Below, in pieces: positions 46,084 to 54,512 of a stretch of DNA of 64,000 bases (position 1 is its first letter; each line of letters starts with the position of its first letter). The notes below the pieces were generated by a model that was not told where the DNA came from, did no database searches, and saw nothing but the letters and a program-made list of their open reading frames with translations. Origin of the DNA: Bacteroidales bacterium (GTDB lineage Bacteria > Bacteroidota > Bacteroidia > Bacteroidales > Lentimicrobiaceae); the NCBI GenBank assembly GCA_016709025.1, contig JADJEQ010000037.1:169501-233500 (forward strand), read 5' to 3'. A program made the position numbers and the translations under genes.

Positions 46084-46827
46084 ATGTCAGGACACAATAA
46101 GTGGTCAACCATTAAGCGTAAAAAAGGCGCCCTGGATGCAAAGCGTTCAAAAATCTTTTCAAGGATCATCAAAGAAATCACCGTAGCTGTGAAGGAAAGC
46201 GGTCCTGACCCGGACGGGAACCCTCGTCTGAGGCTTGCCATTGCCAACGCGAAAGGAGCAAGCATGCCCAAGGACAATATCACCCGCGCAATAAACAAAG
46301 GTGCAGAAAAAGATGGGGCCAACTACACAGAGGTAACTTACGAAGGATATGCACCGAATGCCATCGCTGTATACATTGAATGTACTACCGACAATATTCA
46401 GCGTACAGTATCCAATATCCGGTCTTATTTTAATAAGTTTGGCGGAAACCTGGGCACCAATGGATCATTGGGATTTCTTTTTGACCGTAAGGGTGTTTTC
46501 ACCATTCCCAAAGGAACCATCAATATTGATGAGTTTGAAATGGAAGTGATTGATGCCGGTGCAGAAGACATTCAGGTGGAAGAAGATACCATCACCATTA
46601 CTACAGCCATGGAAGATTTCGGAACCATGATCAAGAAGCTGGAAGAGATGAAGATTGAGCCGGAAAATGCTGAATTACAAAGAATTCCGAAAGAAACCAT
46701 CAAATTGGATAAGGAAGCAGCTAAAAAAACAATGCGACTGATTGATTTCTTTGAAGAAGACGATGATGTGAGCAATGTATTCCACAATCTGGAGCTCACC
46801 GATGAAATGATGGAAGAACTTGATTGA
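46084..46827 (+). CDS. YebC/PmpR family protein
   Basis: 247 residues, full family length. The N-terminus GHNKWSTIKRKKGALDAKRS and the FDRKGVFTIPKGT domain-2 segment are characteristic. The family acts as DNA-binding regulators and, in recent work, as ribosome-associated factors that help translate difficult (polyproline) sequences; which role applies here cannot be told. It is monocistronic, ending at a bidirectional terminator shared with ackA. Confidence 0.95.
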   Translation: MSGHNKWSTIKRKKGALDAKRSKIFSRIIKEITVAVKESGPDPDGNPRLRLAIANAKGASMPKDNITRAINKGAEKDGANYTEVTYEGYAPNAIAVYIECTTDNIQRTVSNIRSYFNKFGGNLGTNGSLGFLFDRKGVFTIPKGTINIDEFEMEVIDAGAEDIQVEEDTITITTAMEDFGTMIKKLEEMKIEPENAELQRIPKETIKLDKEAAKKTMRLIDFFEEDDDVSNVFHNLELTDEMMEELD

Positions 46828-46843
46828 GTTATACGACTAAATT

Positions 46844-46881
46844 AAAACAGGCTGTCCGGAAAAGGACAGCCTGTTTTAATT
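46844..46881. terminator. Bidirectional terminator between yebC-like and ackA genes
   Basis: AAAACAGGCTGTCC / GGACAGCCTGTTTT, a perfect 14-bp stem flanked by A- and T-rich ends, between convergent genes. Confidence 0.92.
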
Positions 46882-46911
46882 TTAGACATACAGATTTGGT
46901 TTAACCCAAAT

Positions 46912-48120
46912 CTACCCGGGTAAAGCCATGACAATTTCGTGGGTATCCATTGCAATAACCAATTCTTCGTTGGTTGGAACCACCATAACCGTAACCCTGG
47001 AACCTTCTTTCGACAGGATGGCTTCTTTTCCGCGAAGACCTTCATTTTTTTCCTTATCAAAATCAAGGCCCATGAATTCCATATCCTTTGTGGTGAGGTA
47101 TCTTGTTGTGGAATCATTTTCGCCAACTCCCCCGGTAAAAATAATAACATCAACTCCGCCCATAGCAGCTGCATAGGCACCAATATATTTCCTGATCCGG
47201 TAATAGTACATTTCAAGGGTAACCTGTGCCCGCTTGTTTCCCTGTTCAGCAGCCTTTTCAACATCGCGCATATCGGAAGAAACACCCGACACACCGAGCA
47301 TTCCGCTGTGCTTGTTTACCAGGGTATTGGCAATGGGAACATCAATTTCTTCCTTATTGATGATTTGTATGAATGCGCCAATATCCAGATCGCCTGTACG
47401 GGTACCCATCATTAATCCTTCAATCGGAGTCATACCCATGGAGGTATCGAGGGATTTACCATGCTTAATGGCTGCAACAGAAGCACCATTTCCAAGATGA
47501 CAGGTAATAATCTTCAGGTCTTCAATGTTCCTTCCAAGAATTTCTGCAGCACGCTGGGAAACATACCTGTGTGAAGATCCGTGAAAACCATACCTGCGGA
47601 TTTTGTGCTTCTCGTACAATGAATAAGGAATGCCATAGAGATATACATAGTCAGGCATGGTTTGATGAAAAGCTGTATCGAATACTCCTACCTGAGGTAT
47701 TTCGGGTAACAACTTGGTGATGGAATAAATACCCTTGAGATTTGGCGGATTGTGAAGAGGAGCCAGGTCAATACATTCTTCCAATGCATCGATAACGGCA
47801 TTGCTGATGTATACACTGCCATTATATTTCTCGCCGGCATGAACAACTCTGTGTCCGACAGCCTGAATTTCTTCAAGGCTTTTTATACTTCCGTATTTTT
47901 CACTGATCAAGATCCCTAAAAGGTACTCAATACCGGCCTGATGATCAAGTATTTCTCCTTCGAGCTTAACCTCAACGCCGTCGTTTCGCCAATGCTTGAT
48001 CAGCGATCCTTTGAGGCCAATTTTATCTACCAGGCCTTTTGCCAGCACTTCCTGTGACGGCATTTCGAATAATTGGTATTTTATGGATGAACTTCCGCAG
48101 TTCAGTACTACTATTTTCAT
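46912..48120 (-). CDS. ackA: Acetate kinase
   Basis: 402 residues. VLNCGSSSIKYQLF at the N-terminus, GHRVVHAG, FDTAFHQTMP, RRYGFHGSSHRYV, GNGASVAAIKHGKSLDTSMG and FTGGVGEND are the ASKHA-kinase signatures. It makes ATP from acetyl phosphate and ADP. It is the last gene of pta - 3-hydroxyacyl-CoA dehydrogenase - ackA on the minus strand. Confidence 0.97.
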   Translation of the reverse strand: MKIVVLNCGSSSIKYQLFEMPSQEVLAKGLVDKIGLKGSLIKHWRNDGVEVKLEGEILDHQAGIEYLLGILISEKYGSIKSLEEIQAVGHRVVHAGEKYNGSVYISNAVIDALEECIDLAPLHNPPNLKGIYSITKLLPEIPQVGVFDTAFHQTMPDYVYLYGIPYSLYEKHKIRRYGFHGSSHRYVSQRAAEILGRNIEDLKIITCHLGNGASVAAIKHGKSLDTSMGMTPIEGLMMGTRTGDLDIGAFIQIINKEEIDVPIANTLVNKHSGMLGVSGVSSDMRDVEKAAEQGNKRAQVTLEMYYYRIRKYIGAYAAAMGGVDVIIFTGGVGENDSTTRYLTTKDMEFMGLDFDKEKNEGLRGKEAILSKEGSRVTVMVVPTNEELVIAMDTHEIVMALPG

Positions 48121-48147
48121 TTTCAGTTTCTTTCTTGTTTAATTGAG

Positions 48148-49116
48148 CTATTCGCGGCCCAGGTTTGTGATCGATCCTTTTTTGGGTAATCGTTTACCGC
48201 CCTGGTAGAGATAAAACCCTTCACCAACCCGGCGTCCGACCAGGTTAGCCCTTACCATTCTTTTCAACATGGGTGAAGGTTTGTATTTTGTTTCCCCGAA
48301 TTCGGCGTAAAGATTTTCCATCCACTTCAGGACTTTATCCAGCCCGATTTTATCGGCCATTTCGAAAGGGCCCAACTGCAATCCGGAGGTTTCTTTCATG
48401 GTTTCATCGATGTCAGAAACCGAAGCTACCCCTTCCATCAGAATTTCGCAGGCTTCATTGATGAGAGGTACAAGCATCCTTGTGCTGATGTTTCCGGATG
48501 ACTCGTTTACATTGATCAGTTTTTTACCAATCAAAAGGGCAAGTTTACTAACCATTGCATAAGTTTCCTGGTTGGTATACACCGATCTGACTGCTTCAAT
48601 TATCTTTACCTTACCGACGGGTGAGAAAAAGTGAAGCCCCATTGCCCGCTCAGGATGTTTCAGAACTGAAGAAATTTCAGAAATCATCAGCGTTGCAGTA
48701 TTCGACACGATGATGGCATCGGTTTGAACCACGGCTTCTATTTTCCGGAAAATCTCCTGCCGGAGTTCAAGGCTGGTCCCTTTTTTCTTGGAATTCACTG
48801 TTTCGAATACTATTTCGCATTCAGCCAATTCAGAATAATCTGTTGACCCTTTGATGCGCGATAAAATGAGTTTCTTTTCACCACCGGTGAGTCCCCATTT
48901 ACTGATCCGGTCATCCAACTGGGCTTCAACACGTTTTAGAACTTCAGTAACGCGATCTTCACTTACATCAATAAAAACTACTTCTATCCCCGATTGACTC
49001 ATCAATACGGAAATCTCCTGCCCCATGGTACCACATCCGACTATTCCCACTTTTTGCAGGGAGCCTTTGGAATGCATGGATTTACCGAGGCTAAAATCTT
49101 CTAATCGTTCTGACAT
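48148..49116 (-). CDS. 3-hydroxyacyl-CoA (3-hydroxybutyryl-CoA) dehydrogenase
   Basis: 322 residues. The Rossmann motif VGIVGCGTMGQEIS (~23-36) and HFFSPVGKVKIIEAVRS with the catalytic His are followed by the C-terminal helical domain (GPFEMADKIGLDKVLKWMENLY). An extra ~20-residue N-terminal extension precedes the Rossmann fold. It oxidises or reduces the 3-hydroxy group of short-chain acyl-CoA with NAD(H). It lies 27 nt from both pta and ackA neighbours, which suggests a shared fermentative transcript. Confidence 0.93.
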   Translation of the reverse strand: MSERLEDFSLGKSMHSKGSLQKVGIVGCGTMGQEISVLMSQSGIEVVFIDVSEDRVTEVLKRVEAQLDDRISKWGLTGGEKKLILSRIKGSTDYSELAECEIVFETVNSKKKGTSLELRQEIFRKIEAVVQTDAIIVSNTATLMISEISSVLKHPERAMGLHFFSPVGKVKIIEAVRSVYTNQETYAMVSKLALLIGKKLINVNESSGNISTRMLVPLINEACEILMEGVASVSDIDETMKETSGLQLGPFEMADKIGLDKVLKWMENLYAEFGETKYKPSPMLKRMVRANLVGRRVGEGFYLYQGGKRLPKKGSITNLGRE

Positions 49117-49143
49117 TTTTAAAAAATTATGATGATGTAAAAA

Positions 49144-50151
49144 TTAATTATTGGCATTTGCAGCCTGAGTGGCCGTAATGGCTATCAGGTTAACGATATC
49201 GCTTACCGAGCAACCTCTTGAAAGATCGTTGATGGGCGCAGCCATTCCTTGCAAAACCGGCCCAATGGCTTCAGCTCCGGCAAGGCGTTGTACCAGCTTG
49301 TAGGCAATATTGCCGGTTTCGAGGCTGGGAAAAACAAGAACATTGGCTTTACCAGCGATCAGACTTCCCGGAGCTTTATGCATACCTACCGATTCAACAA
49401 TGGCTGCATCGGCCTGAAGCTCACCATCTATTTTTAACCAGGGAGCCTTTTCGCGGGCTATCCGGGTGGCTTCAATCACTTTGTCGCACAGCGCATGCTT
49501 GGCGCTGCCCTTGGTCGAAAAACTTAGCATGGCTACCCTCGGCTCAATTCCGGCTATGGATTTGGCTGTCAGAGCCGTTGAAACTGCAATTTCGGCCAAT
49601 TCGGAGGCCGTGGGATCAGGATGCACGGCACAGTCGGCAAATACCAGAATATTGCCGGGTACGTAAGGGTTGTCCTTAAAAATCATAAAAAAAGCACCGG
49701 AAACAACTGAAATCCCGGGCAGTGTTTTAACAATCTGAAATGCAGGACGAAGAACATTTCCGGTTGCATTCATGGCACCGGCTACTTCTCCATCTGCCTC
49801 TCCGGCTTTTATTAATAAAGTAGCCAGGTATAAAGGATCTTCAACAAGTTTCAGGGCTTCCTCGTAGGTAAGCCCCTTTGATTTGCGAATTTCGAACAAC
49901 AATTCTGCATACCGCTCTTTGTCAGGATTTTCGACAGGATCGATGATGCGTGCATCTGAGATAAACTGTAATCCGAATTCAACTACCTTTTTACCGATCT
50001 CTGCTTTATCACCTATCAGGATGATTCTGGCAATTTTCTCTTTCAGAATAAAATCTGCAGCTTTTAAGGTGCGTTCCTCTGTGCCCTCAGGCAAAACAAT
50101 GCACTTTGAAGCTTTTTGTGCATTTTCCCTGATGGTGTTCATTAGTGACAT
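49144..50151 (-). CDS. pta: Phosphate acetyltransferase
   Basis: 335 residues, the short form without an N-terminal regulatory domain. The PTA/PTB fold is evident (IVLPEGTEERTLKAADFI; GEVAGAMNATGNVLRPAFQI; ADCAVHPDPTASELAEIA; LVFPSLETGNIAYKLVQRL). It interconverts acetyl-CoA and acetyl phosphate, which AckA then uses for ATP. A TAAATTTG box (minus, 50202-50209) precedes it. In the downstream-facing spacer 50152-50415 nothing else is seen apart from the box before DUF4271. Confidence 0.96.
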   Translation of the reverse strand: MSLMNTIRENAQKASKCIVLPEGTEERTLKAADFILKEKIARIILIGDKAEIGKKVVEFGLQFISDARIIDPVENPDKERYAELLFEIRKSKGLTYEEALKLVEDPLYLATLLIKAGEADGEVAGAMNATGNVLRPAFQIVKTLPGISVVSGAFFMIFKDNPYVPGNILVFADCAVHPDPTASELAEIAVSTALTAKSIAGIEPRVAMLSFSTKGSAKHALCDKVIEATRIAREKAPWLKIDGELQADAAIVESVGMHKAPGSLIAGKANVLVFPSLETGNIAYKLVQRLAGAEAIGPVLQGMAAPINDLSRGCSVSDIVNLIAITATQAANANN

Positions 50152-50415
50152 TGTAGTTGGATTTTAAGTGGGAGTATTTAATAATACTGAATATCAGGGC
50201 GCAAATTTAGAACTTATTCAATTGTGTTCCTATTAAACAAGGCATTATTTGAATTTTGCAAATGCGAAAGCAAGCATATTAATTGTCTGTTTATCTGTTA
50301 TTTATATAAACTGTATTATTATTCCGGAGGTTCTGACTTTAAATAGGTAAAATTCCGGCTTTACATCAGGAGGGAACACAGGGGCAACCTAAAAAGTATT
50401 AATTTTGCCATCCGG

Positions 50416-51342
50416 ATGGATACAACAGGGCAACAAACTTTATTACCTGACTTTTTCTTAAAGCCGGTTAGCCGGGAACCGCTGCCTGAAACGGATTCAA
50501 TTCAAGGCTACGGTGATTTTCTTGTTGATAGCTTAAATCAATCCAAACCCGATTCAACCTTCATTTTTGAACTTAAGGATATCATTCTACCTGAACAGGA
50601 CATAGATTCAAGTTCAAACAAAGTAATTTACGATAAACCGTCGCTATTTTCAACTGTAAGAAAGCAGCCTCAACCCATAAAACCCGAGGTCAGGGTTTCC
50701 CGTGAAAATGACTGGTTAACAGCTCTGTTTATGATCTGTCTGGTATTAATTACCTGGATCAGATATTACAATTTCCGGAGAATCAAGCAATTATTCAAGG
50801 CGGTTATCGGGCGACACCATGTGAACCAACTGGTACGTGATGGCAACCTGGTTGAAGAACGAATAACCCCCGGCCTTGTTATAATTTATTTAACCGGCCT
50901 TTCAGTGATCATCTATCAGCTAGGCCTGAATACAATTTATGAAAAGCTGGGATATGCAAAGCCATGGCTTATTTTTACGGCAATAATTGCCGGCATCAGT
51001 ATCCTGTGGTTTATCAAGTTATTGACCATCAAGTTTACCGGAATAATCTTCAGAACTAAGCAGGATACCAGTGAATTGATACTGACCAACCTGATTTTCA
51101 ATGGTGCAGCCGGAATTATTATCTTCCCTTTTGTGGTTGCAGGATTTTACAGTGGTAACCTGCTTTTAATTAAAATTGCAGCGCTGATTCTGCTTATGGG
51201 AATGGCATTCAGATTTTTCAGAAGTCTTGTGATAGGATTGACAGCGCAAACGTTTTCGGTAATCTATTTATTTTTGTATCTTTGCACCCTCGAAATTTTA
51301 CCATTGCTGATTCTTTACAGAATGGCTTCTGGCGCTGATTAA
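50416..51342 (+). CDS. DUF4271 domain-containing membrane protein
   Basis: 308 residues. A soluble N-terminus of ~100 residues precedes about seven hydrophobic helices (LTALFMICLVLITWIRYYNF; PGLVIIYLTGLSVIIYQLGL; and onward). This fits DUF4271, a Bacteroidota-restricted family usually next to a uroporphyrinogen-III synthase gene, as here. A role in haem precursor handling is guessed from context only. TAATTTTG at 50400-50407 ends 8 nt before the ATG, implying a very short leader. Confidence 0.85.
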   Translation: MDTTGQQTLLPDFFLKPVSREPLPETDSIQGYGDFLVDSLNQSKPDSTFIFELKDIILPEQDIDSSSNKVIYDKPSLFSTVRKQPQPIKPEVRVSRENDWLTALFMICLVLITWIRYYNFRRIKQLFKAVIGRHHVNQLVRDGNLVEERITPGLVIIYLTGLSVIIYQLGLNTIYEKLGYAKPWLIFTAIIAGISILWFIKLLTIKFTGIIFRTKQDTSELILTNLIFNGAAGIIIFPFVVAGFYSGNLLLIKIAALILLMGMAFRFFRSLVIGLTAQTFSVIYLFLYLCTLEILPLLILYRMASGAD

Positions 51343-51408
51343 CATAATGTTAAGAGCCAGAATGATAGACAATACAGATTAAGTTTAATTTTTAAATCTC
51401 TGGGAAAA

Positions 51409-52164
51409 TTGAAAATCAAGAATGTACTTATCTCACAGCCAAAGCCAGCCGAACTTGAAAAATCGCCTTACAGCGAGATTATCAAAAAATACTGCCTGAA
51501 TGTTGATTTTCACAAATTCTTTAAAATTGAAGGATTAAGTTCAATTGATTTCAGGAAAGAAAACAAAGTAAGGTTACCAGATCATACTGCGGTGATTTTC
51601 ACCAGCAAACATAGTGTTGATAATTTTTTCAGGTTGGCAGGTGAATTAAGGAACGATGTTCCGGAAACCATGAAATATTTCTGTTCTTCAGAATCCACTG
51701 CTTACTATCTTCAAAAATACATTCAATACAGGAAACGAAAAATTTTCTTCAGCAGCCAGGAACTGCACGATCTGGTTGACATTATAAGAAAGCACAAAAC
51801 CGAAAAATACCTGTTTCCATGTAGTGCTGAGCATAACAATGAGCTGTCGGATATGCTTGATCAGCACAAAATTTCTTATTCGAAGGCTGTGATGTACAGG
51901 ACTGTTTCAGAGGACATGAGTTTTCTGGATCTGGCAAAATATGATTTGCTGGTATTCTTCAGTCCTGCCGGCATCAGATCATTGTTCAGGAACTTTCCTG
52001 ATTTTAAACAGGGGGAAATATCCATCGGTGTTTTTGGTCAAACGACTGCGACCGCTGCACGCGAAGCCGGCCTGAACATCATGATAGAAGCTCCGACTCC
52101 GACTGCACCTTCTATGGCAAAAGCCATTGAGCAGTTTCTTTCTGCCTGCAGCAAAACCAAGTAG
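51409..52164 (+). CDS. hemD: Uroporphyrinogen-III synthase
   Basis: 251 residues, starting with TTG at 51409 (LKIKNVLISQPKP; the usual family start). The two alternating alpha/beta domains show VIFTSKHSVDNFF, CSSESTAYYL and LVFFSPAGIRSLF...IGVFGQTTATAAREAGL, typical of HemD. It cyclises hydroxymethylbilane with D-ring inversion in tetrapyrrole synthesis. The sequence is divergent, as is normal for HemD. TATCTTTG at 51277-51284, inside the end of DUF4271, may give it a separate promoter. Confidence 0.87.
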   Translation: MKIKNVLISQPKPAELEKSPYSEIIKKYCLNVDFHKFFKIEGLSSIDFRKENKVRLPDHTAVIFTSKHSVDNFFRLAGELRNDVPETMKYFCSSESTAYYLQKYIQYRKRKIFFSSQELHDLVDIIRKHKTEKYLFPCSAEHNNELSDMLDQHKISYSKAVMYRTVSEDMSFLDLAKYDLLVFFSPAGIRSLFRNFPDFKQGEISIGVFGQTTATAAREAGLNIMIEAPTPTAPSMAKAIEQFLSACSKTK

Positions 52165-52217
52165 GTATCTTCGGCAGCAAGCCGGGATACAGATTTGTGC
52201 GCAAATAACATACTGTT

Positions 52218-52601
52218 ATGCATACATTCGGGAAACAGGAACATTTGTGCAGCATCCCTGAGATTCAAAAACTTTTCCACGAAGGGAAATCATTTTTCAG
52301 GCATCCGGTTAAACTGTATTGGCTTCCTGGAAATTGGGCAGGTAAACCAGTTGCAAAAGTTATCGTCTCCGTTTCGAAGCGAAATTTTAAAAAAGCGGTT
52401 GACCGGAATTTCATAAAGCGCCTTCTGAGAGAATGTTACCGGCGCAACAAGGTCATTGTTGAAGATGGACTTACGGGTAAAAGATGTATTGTTGCACTTG
52501 TTTATTCAGGCAAAGAGATTCCGGAATTCAAATCACTTGAGCCTATAATAATTAAGCTTCTTGAACGTTTAGTTAAGGAATATGAAACAACTGCTGGCTA
52601 A
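52218..52601 (+). CDS. rnpA: Ribonuclease P protein component
   Basis: 127 residues. The basic signature SKRNFKKAVDRNFIKRLLRE (RNR helix) is at residues ~53-72, with the central beta-sheet around PVKLYWLP and KRCIVALVYSG. It binds the RNase P RNA and assists 5' maturation of tRNA. It overlaps yidD by 20 nt, the common rnpA-yidD arrangement. Confidence 0.95.
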   Translation: MHTFGKQEHLCSIPEIQKLFHEGKSFFRHPVKLYWLPGNWAGKPVAKVIVSVSKRNFKKAVDRNFIKRLLRECYRRNKVIVEDGLTGKRCIVALVYSGKEIPEFKSLEPIIIKLLERLVKEYETTAG

Positions 52602-52803
52602 GCTGATGATTGGGATGATCAGGCTCTATCAGGGTGCAATTTCACCCTATCTGCCCCCTTCATGCAGATACACACCAACCTGTTCAGCTTATGGTGTTGA
52701 AGCTTTAAAGAAACACGGGCCATTCAAGGGTGGCTGGCTAACGCTGAAACGGATTTTGTCGTGCCACCCGTGGGGTGGAAGCGGTTACGATCCTGTACCT
52801 TAA
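52582..52803 (+). CDS. yidD: Membrane protein insertion efficiency factor YidD
   Basis: 73 residues with the family hallmark: LIRLYQGAISPYLPP-like amphipathic start, CRYTPTCSAYGVEALKKHG with conserved cysteines, and a C-terminal HPWGGSGYDPVP. It assists YidC-dependent insertion of membrane proteins. It starts within the 3' end of rnpA, indicating translational coupling. Confidence 0.95.
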   Translation: MKQLLAKLMIGMIRLYQGAISPYLPPSCRYTPTCSAYGVEALKKHGPFKGGWLTLKRILSCHPWGGSGYDPVP

Positions 52804-52827
52804 AACCTTTTTTATTAACAATTGAAA

Positions 52828-54504
52828 ATGAAACAGATATACACGATTACCATCTTCCTGTTACTTGCATTCACAGGTAATATAAGAGTACAGGCCCAGG
52901 AATCATCAAATTTCGAGATTTCGAAAAACCTCGACATCTTTGCTACTATGTGCAAAGAGCTGAACAACAACTATGTTGATGAGTTAAATTACAGCGACCT
53001 GGTAAAAACCGGGATAGATGCTATTTTAAACAAGCTTGATCCCTATACTGTCTATATTTCTGAAGCAGATATTGAAGATTACGCTTTTATGACCACCGGA
53101 CAATATGGAGGTATTGGCGCCCTGATTCACAAGCAGGGTGATTATATCGTTATTTCAGAACCATACGAAGGTTCCCCATCCATGAAAGCCGGTTTAATTC
53201 AGGGCGACCGTATCATTATGGTCAACGACAAAGATGCCAAAGGTAAATCTGTGAGCGATGTCAGCGCAGTATTGAAAGGACAGCCCGGAACAACCGTTAA
53301 ATTGCGGATATCCCGTGAAGGGGAAACTTCTCCGATCGATATTAATGTCATGCGTGAGAATGTATCTATCCCTAATGTAGCCTATTCGGAAATGCTCAAT
53401 GAGAATACAGGGTATATCAAACTTACCGGTTTTACCCAAAATTCGGGCAAAGAGGTGAAAGACGCTTTCATGAAACTGAAAGAAAATGGCAACATGAATG
53501 CCCTGATCATTGACCTTCGTGATAACGGAGGCGGGCTCATGAATGAAGCCGTAACCATCACCAACCTGTTTGTTAAAAAAGGCGAACTGGTTGTAAGCAC
53601 CAAAGGCAAAACACCCGATCGTAACAAATCGTACAAAACTTTTCTGCAGGCTGTAGATCCGGAAATTCCGATTGTGGTTCTGGTGAACAGGTTTAGCGCA
53701 TCTGCTTCCGAAATTGTAGCCGGTGCCCTTCAGGATCTTGACAGAGCCGTAATCATTGGTGAACGGACCTATGGGAAAGGATTGGTTCAAAACATCATTC
53801 CGCTGAGTTACAACACACAGATGAAAGTAACTGTGGCAAAATATTATATACCCAGTGGCCGGTGCATACAGGCTATTGACTACGCTACCCACGATAGTCT
53901 GGGATTCCCCAGGCCGATACCCGATTCTTTAATCAATAGTTTTAAGACCAGGGCCGGACGAATTGTATATGACGGAGGTGGTATTATACCCGATGTTACT
54001 GCCGAAGAACCGGAAATTAGTAACATAGCAATAAGCCTGATTACCAAGTACCTGATTTTTGATTATGCAAACAAATACAAGCGTGATCATGCAACCATAC
54101 CTGAACCCAGGGAATTTAAAATCAGTGACGAACTTTACAACGATTTTGTGGCCTGGTTGCATGACAAGGATTATGATTACATTACCCGAAGCGAAAAAAT
54201 GTTATCAGATCTGAAGAAAATTGCCGAGAAAGAGCAATACTACAGTGAACTTAAAGCTGAGTTTGATATGCTGGAGTCGAAGATGCAGCATAACAAGCAG
54301 GCTGACCTCCTGAAATTCAGCGATGAATTAAAATCGCAACTCAGAAGCGAAATCGTATCACGATATTATTCCCAGAAAGGAAGGATTCAGGCATCGCTTA
54401 CTGAAGACAAAGAGATTTCAACCGCCATTGAAATACTCAAGGACCAAAAAACATATAAAGCAATTCTCGACGGTAGCAGTAATCTTACCAATACCAAATC
54501 CTGA
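52828..54504 (+). CDS. S41 family C-terminal processing peptidase (CtpA-like)
   Basis: 558 residues from ATG 52828 (an in-frame TTG lies two codons earlier). A signal peptide (~1-24, ending VQAQ) precedes an N-terminal helical region (~30-85), a PDZ domain (~85-170; IGALIHKQGDYIVISEPYEG), and the peptidase core with the Ser nucleophile in NRFSASASEIVAGAL and Lys in GERTYGKGLVQ. The helical C-terminus (~430-558) is Lys/Glu-rich. It trims periplasmic proteins. It begins 24 nt after yidD and is followed 8 nt later by the ligase-like gene. Confidence 0.93.
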   Translation: MKQIYTITIFLLLAFTGNIRVQAQESSNFEISKNLDIFATMCKELNNNYVDELNYSDLVKTGIDAILNKLDPYTVYISEADIEDYAFMTTGQYGGIGALIHKQGDYIVISEPYEGSPSMKAGLIQGDRIIMVNDKDAKGKSVSDVSAVLKGQPGTTVKLRISREGETSPIDINVMRENVSIPNVAYSEMLNENTGYIKLTGFTQNSGKEVKDAFMKLKENGNMNALIIDLRDNGGGLMNEAVTITNLFVKKGELVVSTKGKTPDRNKSYKTFLQAVDPEIPIVVLVNRFSASASEIVAGALQDLDRAVIIGERTYGKGLVQNIIPLSYNTQMKVTVAKYYIPSGRCIQAIDYATHDSLGFPRPIPDSLINSFKTRAGRIVYDGGGIIPDVTAEEPEISNIAISLITKYLIFDYANKYKRDHATIPEPREFKISDELYNDFVAWLHDKDYDYITRSEKMLSDLKKIAEKEQYYSELKAEFDMLESKMQHNKQADLLKFSDELKSQLRSEIVSRYYSQKGRIQASLTEDKEISTAIEILKDQKTYKAILDGSSNLTNTKS

Positions 54505-54512
54505 GGCAATTC

